From the NCBI GenBank assembly GCA_025935445.1, contig JAICVG010000107.1:1-5467 (forward strand): 5,467 nucleotides of DNA, in the 5' to 3' direction. The position numbers were made by a program, and so were the translations under genes. Below the pieces are notes generated by a model that worked only from the letters and a program-made list of their open reading frames with translations, did no database searches and was not told the DNA's origin. Source of the DNA: Nitrososphaera sp. (GTDB lineage Archaea; Thermoproteota; Nitrososphaeria; Nitrososphaerales; Nitrososphaeraceae). Below, one piece after another: positions 1 through 4,944 of the stretch. The stretch's first letter is position 1. Each line of letters opens with the position of its first letter.

Positions 1-204
1 ACTAAGAGCATTTACTTCCGGTGTCGGGAAATTTATTGGGAGAGATATAGAAGGCAACTCCAGGTATATTTTGAACGGTATTGGTTTGTTATCGAAATCT
101 AAGTAATGTCTTGAAGTCATTAGGCTGGCCTCTGAGTGCTTAGTAGCCTCATGATAGTCTATGGCATAACCAATTTCTTCATTCACAGCCATAAACTTAA
201 CCAT
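1..204 (-). CDS. SagB/ThcOx-type dehydrogenase, N-terminal part (partial at left edge)
   Basis: This reading frame has no stop and continues off the left edge; 68 codons are visible. Seen: the segment around residues 17-23 (YHEATKH), then SRHYLDFDN at 31-39, PFKIYLELP at 43-51 and PTPEVNAL at 60-67. This pattern matches the N-terminal lead of SagB/ThcOx proteins, which typically read 'YHExTKHS...SRHxLDWxNxPxPFKxY'. The FMN-binding nitroreductase fold would follow outside the window. Known of the family: classical members oxidise azolines to azoles in ribosomal peptide maturation, but many stand-alone relatives have unknown substrates, so the reaction here is unknown. The ATG at 204 is preferred because a TATA-like box at 241-250 would start transcription near 219. 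The frame is also open upstream to an ATG at 286, and an internal ATG lies at 192. The family call is fairly secure; the start is less so. Confidence 0.72.
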   Translation of the reverse strand, partial: MVKFMAVNEEIGYAIDYHEATKHSEASLMTSRHYLDFDNKPIPFKIYLELPSISLPINFPTPEVNALS

Positions 205-240
205 AAAACAAGATAAAGATCGCCTTTCCCCAGGATGACA

Positions 241-250
241 GTTTATATAA
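241..250 (-). promoter_or_regulatory. TATA box for the SagB-like gene
   Basis: On the minus strand this reads TTATATAAAC, a good archaeal TATA match in an AT-rich stretch (241-260). An expected start of transcription about 26 bases downstream falls near 219, giving a leader of about 15 bases before the ATG at 204. Position and sequence are seen; promoter function is inferred. Confidence 0.4.
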
Positions 251-311
251 TTTTTATATTGTCTGGATATTTTTGTTTGGTTTCATAAGGGCCTCTAAAA
301 ATTCGTCCTCC

Positions 312-320
312 CGTATAAAG
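312..320 (+). promoter_or_regulatory. TATA-like box before the MEDS fragment
   Basis: The plus strand reads CGTATAAAG. Transcription would begin near 342, practically at the GTG at 340 and about 22 bases before the in-frame ATG at 364. This would give a leaderless or short-leader transcript for the half-gene that follows. Confidence 0.3.
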
Positions 321-339
321 CAGAGGCACCTATGGTGCT

Positions 340-621
340 GTGAAGCTTGGAAAAGGCTTAGTCATGCGTGCAGCTAGAGATGGAAAGACCGGGGTGTTCG
401 CCATACCCGATATGGGTTCCTTCTTCTTATCTGAACGTATAGACATACTTTTAGAGTATGAGCGAAGCATTCCAATAAAGATGGATTTCAAGTTTATAGC
501 CATATGTTCATACCATAGAGGTAACTTCGACACTCTTACCGAACAGCAGCAGAAAGAGCTACTCTTATGCCACAATACTGTTATTGGAGTTAAGGATGAA
601 TCCGATGCCTTTGAACCATAA
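340..621 (+). CDS. C-terminal half of a MEDS (DcmR-type sensory) domain protein, probably a truncated relic
   Basis: The 93-residue frame resembles the second half of MEDS domains. It has an Ala-Arg-rich helix, then a GVFAIPDM segment (residues 18-25) like the family's 'GxRxIGDM'. A glutamate-containing helix follows (about 32-42), then the strand FIAICSYHRGNFD (52-64) like 'xxICxYxxxxF', and a closing HNTVI. Full MEDS proteins are about twice this length; their N-terminal half, with the nucleotide-binding-like loop, is missing. The frame is closed by TAA at 316-318, and I found no N-terminal half in any frame upstream. Known: MEDS domains are proposed sensory modules in methanogens and methylotrophs and are common in soil thaumarchaea. 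The start is uncertain (GTG 340 or ATG 364). It may be a decayed gene or a functional half-domain protein. Confidence 0.55.
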   Translation: MKLGKGLVMRAARDGKTGVFAIPDMGSFFLSERIDILLEYERSIPIKMDFKFIAICSYHRGNFDTLTEQQQKELLLCHNTVIGVKDESDAFEP

Positions 622-628
622 TCTTTTT
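622..628 (+). terminator. T-tract after the MEDS fragment
   Basis: TCTTTTT lies directly behind the TAA at 619-621. Archaeal termination often needs only a short U-rich stretch, so this may end the transcript. There is no hairpin beside it. Confidence 0.3.
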
Positions 629-752
629 ACACAGTATGGGCAGGAAAAATTGAAAGGCTTCAGAACAAAATATCATTCATCCTACTAGGAATCGGCTTGA
701 TAAAGCTCCATAGATGAGGCATCTTTCGATCCAACGATGACCTATCAATCCA

Positions 753-1799
753 TCATGCTCTTTTCAATCCTTGAATTATATCTCCAATAGACTTGATTGT
801 TTCTGCCATTCCATCAAAGATCTTCTCCCTTCTCACAGCTGCCACATTCAAGCTTACACTTCTAAATCTGTATCTTGTTATTATGTTCCTTATCTTCTCA
901 ATGCATTCATCTGGCGTTCCAGCAACCGCAAATTTATCAACAATTTCTTCATCTACTAGGCTGTCTATCTCTTTGGGATACTCCACGTTTGGCGAGAAGT
1001 ACCAGCCTTTGACTCTTCTTACCGCGTCAATGATTTTCTGCAGTTTTGTCTCTTCTATTAACATATCAGGAGGCCTTAGCAGTGCCAAGTAATACGCTGC
1101 GTACAGTTTCACACTTTCCCTCGCTAGCTTCCCGTCACCTGAAGCACATACGGTTAAGCGTGGAGCTACCTCTATACTGTCGATATCTCTTCTGGCATGG
1201 GCTGCACCTTCTGAAATCCAGCGAAGATAATTTGTTAGCTGTTGGTCAGAAACATATCTAGCTCCAATCACAATTATGTCTGCTAATTCGCCAGCTAACT
1301 TTGCAATCCTTGGACTCCTGGTTCCGATAAGAATGGGCACAGTATGCTGTGGAGGAAATTCTAGTCTTGAATCTTTACCAGTTAGTTGATAAGCATTGCC
1401 TTGGTAGTTAACCACTCTTCCAGCCAACAGTTCCCTAATAATATGGACAGCTTCTCTAATTGTTGGAGCTGGAGGAGATCGTATTACTCCAAGCTTTCCA
1501 ATGCCTGCACCTGCTCCTATCCCTAGAAAGGCTCTTCCATCTGATATTTCATCTAGTGTTGATGCCGCTGCAGCAATTACCGCAGGGTGTCTTGTATAAG
1601 GATTGGTTACAAGACTTCCTATCCTCATGCGCTTGGTGACAAATGCACATAACGCCTGTAATTCATAGGTATCTGGGTAAAAGATCACATCAGATATTCC
1701 AAGTCTATCGACGCCAACTTCTTCTGCAAGTTGTGCTAGCTTCAACATCTCCCTAGTCTTAAGAACAGGGGTTATCTCTGCCTCAAAAATAAGCGCCAT
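753..1799 (-). CDS. Luciferase-like (Mer-like) F420- or flavin-dependent oxidoreductase
   Basis: This 348-residue protein has the length and motif order of the bacterial-luciferase-like superfamily, closest in pattern to methylenetetrahydromethanopterin reductase (Mer). Seen: an N-terminal beta-alpha unit with KLAQLAEEVGVDRLGISD (20-37), the strand-loop GSLVTNPYTRHP (61-72), and the signature TLDEISDGRAFLGIGAG (81-97). These are followed by VPILIGTRSP (154-163), a loop with GELADIIVIGA (170-180), and the C-terminal FAVAGTPDECI (290-300). Known: the family forms a TIM barrel using F420 or FMN for hydride transfer; in Mer the 'TNPYxRxP' region lies near the cofactor. The substrate cannot be read from sequence, and I do not claim this is Mer itself. 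The ATG at 1799 is 8 bases after the stop of a small ORF, which suggests an operon. No Shine-Dalgarno is seen before it. Confidence 0.9.
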   Translation of the reverse strand: MALIFEAEITPVLKTREMLKLAQLAEEVGVDRLGISDVIFYPDTYELQALCAFVTKRMRIGSLVTNPYTRHPAVIAAAASTLDEISDGRAFLGIGAGAGIGKLGVIRSPPAPTIREAVHIIRELLAGRVVNYQGNAYQLTGKDSRLEFPPQHTVPILIGTRSPRIAKLAGELADIIVIGARYVSDQQLTNYLRWISEGAAHARRDIDSIEVAPRLTVCASGDGKLARESVKLYAAYYLALLRPPDMLIEETKLQKIIDAVRRVKGWYFSPNVEYPKEIDSLVDEEIVDKFAVAGTPDECIEKIRNIITRYRFRSVSLNVAAVRREKIFDGMAETIKSIGDIIQGLKRA

Positions 1800-1807
1800 A
1801 GATAAGA

Positions 1808-1951
1808 TCAGTGGTTAACCCCATTAAGTGTTCTATTCAGTTCATCTATTCTAGGCAAAAACTCCTCGCTCTGAGGATCCGGTTTCTCCCTAACGTTGTG
1901 AAGAACTGTGTCACTATATGCATCATCATCATCATCAATATCGACGGTCAT
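1808..1951 (-). CDS. Acidic 47-residue hypothetical protein upstream of the oxidoreductase
   Basis: An ORF of 47 codons runs from ATG at 1951 to TGA at 1808-1810, ending 8 bases before the oxidoreductase start on the same strand. The N-terminus is MTVDIDDDDDAYSD, with five consecutive Asp. The rest is hydrophilic and mixed-charge (REKPDPQSEEFLPRIDELNR at 21-40) and could form a C-terminal amphipathic helix. No cysteine, signal peptide or membrane segment is present. Its composition looks like a protein and not random frame, and its placement suggests co-transcription, so it could be a partner or regulator of the oxidoreductase; that is inference. I recognise no family. The main doubt is the short length and the simple (GAT)n stretch coding the Asp run. 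Confidence 0.55.
   Translation of the reverse strand: MTVDIDDDDDAYSDTVLHNVREKPDPQSEEFLPRIDELNRTLNGVNH
1921..1937. repeat. (CAT/ATG)n trinucleotide microsatellite
   Basis: Five CAT units plus two bases (CA) on the plus strand; read on the minus strand in the frame of the 47-residue protein it encodes the Asp run. Length variation would change the number of Asp residues without shifting the frame. Confidence 0.8.
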
Positions 1952-1960
1952 GCCACAGCA

Positions 1961-1970
1961 TCAATATTGA
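1961..1970. repeat. Ten-base palindrome upstream of the mini-protein gene
   Basis: TCAATATTGA is a perfect palindrome 9 bases upstream of the ATG at 1951, placed where an operator could sit. A near copy of the flanked version (CATCAATATTGA at 1959-1970, CATCAATATCGA at 1933-1944; 11 of 12 bases equal) lies 26 bases away inside the coding sequence. Operator function is only a possibility. Confidence 0.3.
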
Positions 1971-2009
1971 ACATGACATTACTCAGGACTGCCTAAATTA
2001 GGGAAGAAA

Positions 2010-2090
2010 ATGAAGGTGCTAAAAGACCTCTTTGAATGTGAGGCAATACTCAAACGCCTGCCCTTCCTGCTAGATCAACTTCCTGACTAG
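2010..2090 (+). CDS. Possible 26-residue peptide
   Basis: The ORF starts at ATG 2010 and ends at TAG 2088-2090. The peptide is a leucine-rich amphipathic stretch (LFECEAILKRLPFLLDQLPD at residues 7-26) with charged residues spaced like a helix. A GGGA precedes the ATG by five bases, and a T6 run at 2121-2126 could terminate a transcript. The frame after the TAG stays open for 19 more codons, so it could also be a fragment of a longer dead gene. There is no family match I can name. Confidence 0.22.
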   Translation: MKVLKDLFECEAILKRLPFLLDQLPD

Positions 2091-2120
2091 GCTCTAGTTG
2101 ATATGTTAATAATAATCGTA

Positions 2121-2126
2121 TTTTTT
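2121..2126 (+). terminator. T6 run in the intergenic interval
   Basis: Six T residues follow the small ORF ending at 2090 by 30 bases. It fits an archaeal U-tract terminator, but the surroundings are AT-rich and it may be chance. Confidence 0.2.
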
Positions 2127-2313
2127 GTGCGAAGGCGCGCAGAGTCTTAACGAATGGATGATGACAATAAACTAATACTAATATATGGACATTATAAAAT
2201 GACTTCAGGTTAAATTTTTCCTCTTGTGCCACACTGATTTATCGGACTATTTTTATGACAGCTTTTTCATTAATGCTGTGTCTCTGTTAGAAAGTTCTTC
2301 ACCTATTGAATTT

Positions 2314-2321
2314 CATAAATA
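2314..2321 (+). promoter_or_regulatory. TATA-like box before the metallopeptidase
   Basis: CATAAATA is centred near 2317, so transcription would begin near 2343, eight bases before the ATG at 2351. This supports the ATG over the upstream TTG at 2306. A second candidate, CTATTTTTATG at about 2247-2257, would instead fit the TTG start. Confidence 0.3.
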
Positions 2322-2350
2322 GCTCGCTTGGCTTGACAAATGACGTAGAA

Positions 2351-2881
2351 ATGCAATTTAATCTTTTAAATTATAGCACAGGCGGACTAACATTTACAAA
2401 GAAGGCAAATGCTCAGTTTACTAATGAGTTCAAAAAGAGAATAGTTGATATTTTCAAGTATTTTCCAGAGCTCCACAAAGAGATTGTGCTAGTAGGGTGG
2501 ATAGCACCTCATGGCTGGGCGAGAGGTAGTTGTTGTTGTTCCAGTGTCTCTACAAGTAAGCCACTGAAAATAAGTCTACAGCCTAATGAGAGGAACTTTA
2601 CCATAGCACATGAGTTTACACATCTTCTTCAAGCAAGAAAAAAAGAAGAACTTCAAATACCCAGTGGTGAAAGAGCTTGCGATGTTTGGGCGTTAACTCG
2701 ACTGCCCTTGGAGTTGATTGATGACTATCCTAGTTACATAGGCAACTACCTAATGCGAAAGCGCTGGGATACTGTCAAGAATATAGTTAGAGAACTTGCG
2801 TTTAATGCCATTCAGATTAGAAAGACAAAAAGGCAATACATAGTATGGTTTGAAGATGAAGTAAAAAAGTTGGGAAGATAA
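2351..2881 (+). CDS. HEXXH zinc metallopeptidase-like protein
   Basis: The 176-residue protein carries a clear metalloprotease helix FTIAHEFTHLLQ (residues 83-94 from this ATG): His87 and His91 would bind zinc and Glu88 act as general base. Downstream lies SGERACDVWALTR (105-117), whose Glu107 or Asp111 could be the third ligand, as in gluzincin-type enzymes. It is followed by a conserved-looking DDYPSYI. There is no signal peptide or membrane segment, so it should be cytoplasmic. An odd Ser-Cys-Cys-Cys-Ser-Ser segment sits at 60-65. The pattern recalls small archaeal and actinobacterial peptidases of unknown function and, more loosely, ImmA/IrrE; no HTH or partner gene is beside it. A TTG at 2306 would add 15 residues. 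The metalloprotease fold is well supported; activity and substrate are unknown. Confidence 0.75.
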   Translation: MQFNLLNYSTGGLTFTKKANAQFTNEFKKRIVDIFKYFPELHKEIVLVGWIAPHGWARGSCCCSSVSTSKPLKISLQPNERNFTIAHEFTHLLQARKKEELQIPSGERACDVWALTRLPLELIDDYPSYIGNYLMRKRWDTVKNIVRELAFNAIQIRKTKRQYIVWFEDEVKKLGR

Positions 2882-2885
2882 TTCT

Positions 2886-2990
2886 TCAAAATAATACAGA
2901 TAGGCTAACTAGATCCCTTCTCTTGTCAAATAAAGCAACAATCACAAGAGCAGCAAGAAAGAGAGAGAAATGCCCTTTTCCCTCGGTCAT
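2886..2990 (-). CDS. Possible 34-residue single-pass membrane peptide
   Basis: The ORF runs from ATG 2990 to TGA 2886-2888, convergent with the metallopeptidase and separated from it by four bases. The peptide has a polar N-terminus (MTEGKGH), a hydrophobic stretch FSLFLAALVIVALF (8-21), a positive cluster DKRRD (22-26) and a second hydrophobic tail. This resembles a minimal membrane protein. The frame is open for a further 28 codons upstream without a start codon. No clear TATA box or ribosome binding site is present, which is the main argument against it. Confidence 0.3.
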   Translation of the reverse strand: MTEGKGHFSLFLAALVIVALFDKRRDLVSLSVLF

Positions 2991-3112
2991 TTCTTTAGAA
3001 GTTTCGTGGAACGGAAAAGAAAAAGCAAGTTCTGACCCATGACTTTTTGAACCAAATCTATCATCAAAATCTGAAATCTAGATTACGATCATGGATGGGA
3101 TCTATGTGTATC

Positions 3113-3170
3113 GTTGCAAGCTACTGTATGTTCCTTCTCTGAGAGAAGAAGAAACTTAGATGCTTGCAAC
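3113..3170. repeat. Long inverted repeat at the 3' end of the cupredoxin gene
   Basis: GTTGCAAGC (3113-3121) and GCTTGCAAC (3162-3170) are perfect 9-base inverted copies. Inside them a second hairpin pairs CTTCTC (3134-3139) with GAGAAG (3143-3148). In the minus-strand transcript the outer arm begins at the last base of the cupredoxin TAG stop, and a pyrimidine-rich TTTCTTCTTCTCTC follows. It may act as a terminator or as a 3'-end stabilising structure. Confidence 0.45.
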
Positions 3171-4111
3171 TAGGACGATGGTGAAGAACGTGTTACTATA
3201 ACTGTACCTCTCATGCCTTCCTCTGCGTGAATTGTACATAGGTAGTTAAAGACTCCTTCTTTATCAAAGCGATACTGCCATGATGCATTTGGTTCAATAA
3301 AGCCGCTGTCTATTGCGATTACTTCTTCTGTTTCCAGGTTGGTATTATTATTATTATTATTATTACTATCAGTCGTGTTCTCAAAAATCATGGCGGTGGT
3401 GCTGCTAGCATCTAATGCTGTAGTTTGGTTGAACGAACCCACAACATTGTGGGGGAGATTTGAAGGGTTAGACCAGCTAATTTCAGAACCAGCGCCTATC
3501 AGTACTGCTTTTGGTACGAACATATTCACATCTGAACGTACAACATTGGATCGTGCAGTATCAGTTATGACTCGATCAGCTTGCTGTGCAACCTGCGTAA
3601 CTTGGCCTTTATCTACGTCAACCAAGATATTCCAGATTTGTTGATGTGATTCGACTTTTTTGTTTGCAATCTGTGTGGGATTCTTTGGCTCAGAATAAAG
3701 TGACCCCTCAACCAGTTGCCAGTTAGCTGTAATTATTACCTGACCTGCTGAGCTGTGCAGGAGTTTCCCGCTTTGCCTGTCCGTCATAACTGTGGGCTGA
3801 ACCGCAGCAATAGTCACAGTAGCTTCCTTCGCCTTGGATTCATCAAGTATCTGCTTTACTCTTGCATCACCTTGAGCAATATCGATGCCGCGTTGTGCGA
3901 CATCATTCACCGCGTAAATGAATATATTATCATCAAGTGTCGGTTCTTTTATTACCTTCATGTCGCTTGCTATCGAAACATCTGTAAGAGAACGAAATTC
4001 CCGAGCCCTTTCCTCTGGAAGGATTCCTGTGCCAATAAGAACAGCACCGATCACTAAGAATGCGCCAGTTACGACAAATAATGGTAGCAAAGATCTAAGG
4101 TTTTTTTGCAA
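3170..4111 (-). CDS. Membrane-anchored type I copper (plastocyanin/halocyanin-like) protein with PepSY-like region
   Basis: In this 313-residue frame, residues 8-30 form a membrane helix that anchors the protein with its bulk outside the cell. Residues about 60-180 look like a PepSY-type unit (DARVKQILDESKAKEATV, later WNILVDVDKGQVTQV); that call is tentative. Residues about 190-306 are a cupredoxin: His221 in NLPHNV and Cys292, His295 and Met300 in YLCTIHAEEGM form a complete type I copper site, so it should carry electrons. Ammonia-oxidising archaea rely heavily on such copper proteins. Seven Asn (250-256) lie in a variable loop between strands. The frame as written needs a TTG start at 4111. 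A TATA box at 4141-4150 instead points to the ATG at 4121 or 4124, one base out of frame across an A7 run, so the true N-terminus may be MSDIAKNLRS. Confidence 0.88.
   Translation of the reverse strand: MQKNLRSLLPLFVVTGAFLVIGAVLIGTGILPEERAREFRSLTDVSIASDMKVIKEPTLDDNIFIYAVNDVAQRGIDIAQGDARVKQILDESKAKEATVTIAAVQPTVMTDRQSGKLLHSSAGQVIITANWQLVEGSLYSEPKNPTQIANKKVESHQQIWNILVDVDKGQVTQVAQQADRVITDTARSNVVRSDVNMFVPKAVLIGAGSEISWSNPSNLPHNVVGSFNQTTALDASSTTAMIFENTTDSNNNNNNNTNLETEEVIAIDSGFIEPNASWQYRFDKEGVFNYLCTIHAEEGMRGTVIVTRSSPSS
3344..3364. repeat. (ATT)7 trinucleotide microsatellite inside the cupredoxin gene
   Basis: Seven perfect ATT units on the plus strand are read as seven AAT (Asn) codons, residues 250-256, in a loop before the last copper-site strands. 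Variation in copy number would change loop length in frame and spare the copper ligands. Confidence 0.85.
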
Positions 4112-4140
4112 TATCTGACATCATTTCTATGAGTTGGAAC

Positions 4141-4150
4141 GATATATAAC
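4141..4150 (-). promoter_or_regulatory. TATA box for the cupredoxin gene
   Basis: The minus strand reads GTTATATATC. Transcription should begin at about 4115-4121, which coincides with the ATG at 4121 and predicts a leaderless mRNA. That location argues against simple use of the TTG at 4111 as the designed start. Confidence 0.5.
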
Positions 4151-4246
4151 TACCAATCGGCTATGCAGTCATCCTCATTGATTGAAGCCTAAATTTCAGA
4201 TCACATGAGGCTCGAGCAAGCTGTTAAATTTACGAAGGCATATGTG

Positions 4247-4254
4247 TTATAAAC
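4247..4254 (+). promoter_or_regulatory. TATA box for the CBS-pair gene
   Basis: TTATAAAC is a good archaeal TATA match in the divergent interval shared with the cupredoxin gene. It predicts a start near 4277 and a leader of about 50 bases before the ATG at 4331. Confidence 0.35.
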
Positions 4255-4330
4255 TAGTCTCTGTTCTGCCGCACCTCTTATCTGCTACCTTCTTAAGCAT
4301 TGTTGCAAACATGTGTTGGATGAAGAACAC

Positions 4331-4768
4331 ATGAAAGCCTCAGATTTGATGTCTGTCGATATCATTGCTGCTACAGAAAATGTAAGCGCAATCGAAGTTG
4401 CCACCAGAATAGTTCTAGGCGCAATAAATGGCATGCCAGTAATCAGTAAAGATGACGGCAAATTGCTAGGGGTAGTTACGACAATCGATATCCTGCGTGC
4501 TATAAGAAGTGGCGGAGATTTGACTACAATAGTTGCTAGAGAAATAATGTCTCCAGGACCATTTTCAGTCAAGGAGGACACAGACGTAAATGAGATAATT
4601 GATTTAATGGATAAAAATGGTATAATAATGCTCCCGGTAGTTGAAAATGATGGCAGGCTAGTAGGTGTATGCTCTCGATCAGACGTCCTAAAGGAAATTC
4701 TAAACGAAAGATTTGTCACCATAGGCATGACAAGGACAGTAACTAGAACTATAGGAGAACGTCCGTAG
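4331..4768 (+). CDS. Two-CBS-domain protein
   Basis: The 145-residue protein consists of two CBS repeats and little else. Repeat 1 begins MKASDLMSVDIIAA and includes NGMPVISKDDGKLLGVVTTIDIL (33-55). Repeat 2 begins AREIMSPGPFSVKEDT (69-84) and includes GIIMLPVVENDGRLVGVCSRSDVL (97-120). Each has the typical 'MPVV-D-G-LVGVVT-xDIL' signature, with the Thr/Ser-x-x-Asp that usually contacts the ribose of bound adenine nucleotides. Known: such stand-alone CBS pairs (Bateman modules) sense AMP, ATP or similar ligands and act on a partner; the partner is unknown. No effector domain is fused. The ATG at 4331 is chosen because CBS proteins usually begin 'MKVxDIM'; a GTG at 4313 would add six residues. 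Archaea carry many paralogues, so neighbourhood gives no further hint. Confidence 0.88.
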   Translation: MKASDLMSVDIIAATENVSAIEVATRIVLGAINGMPVISKDDGKLLGVVTTIDILRAIRSGGDLTTIVAREIMSPGPFSVKEDTDVNEIIDLMDKNGIIMLPVVENDGRLVGVCSRSDVLKEILNERFVTIGMTRTVTRTIGERP

Positions 4769-4944
4769 ACATTTTGTGCTGGCATGTCTGATATACACTA
4801 CATAGTTCATACTAGCTATATTATCACACATGCACGGTGACTTTTAGAGTACCTGTCTTGCTTATTAGAAATTTTATCTGCTATGACCTTCAGCTTTTTC
4901 ATACCTCGCCGCCAAGTTCATGTCTTTTGCTGCTTTTGCTAGGA

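Larger units (their letters stand above)
1952..2350. other. Gene-poor interval with small ORFs and promoter-like sequence
   Basis: No confident gene lies here. It holds a palindrome (1961-1970), a TAATTTAG element on the minus strand at about 1993-2000 that could serve the 47-residue gene, a 26-codon plus-strand ORF (2010-2090), a T6 run (2121-2126), and AT-rich TATA-like sites near 2190, 2250 and 2316. A 60-codon minus-strand frame with a GTG start (2050-2232) is open but has no recognisable motif. Confidence 0.5.

Noticed and set aside
330..575. Minus-strand 81-codon frame opposite the MEDS fragment
   Set aside because: Cys/Ser-rich shadow of the MEDS frame, with no motif.
622..752. Interval between the MEDS fragment and the oxidoreductase end, examined for RNA genes or small ORFs
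   Set aside because: Only T- and A-tracts and frames of about 20 codons are present; no tRNA-like fold or conserved motif seen.
1921..1937. Short CAT repeats considered as part of a CRISPR or tandem-repeat array
   Set aside because: The unit is three bases with no spacers; it is a simple microsatellite within a coding frame.
1811..1996. Plus-strand 61-codon frame opposite the mini-protein
   Set aside because: It contains a run of Ile that arises from the CAT repeat and has no protein-like pattern; the minus-strand frame is far more convincing.
2050..2232. Minus-strand 60-codon frame with a GTG start and a TATA-like site about 20 bases upstream
   Set aside because: No domain, motif or composition signal that I recognise, and it lies in AT-rich gene-poor DNA where a frame of this length is expected by chance. 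The TATA-like site is the only support.
4205..4252. 15-codon ORF (MRLEQAVKFTKAYVL) upstream of the CBS gene
   Set aside because: Very short, and its end overlaps the TATA box proposed for the CBS gene, so it is more likely upstream DNA than a leader peptide.
4285..4785. Long minus-strand frame (166 codons) opposite the CBS-pair gene
   Set aside because: It is a shadow of the CBS gene: the plus-strand frame has clear CBS signatures, while this one is Ser/Thr/Ile rich with no motif.
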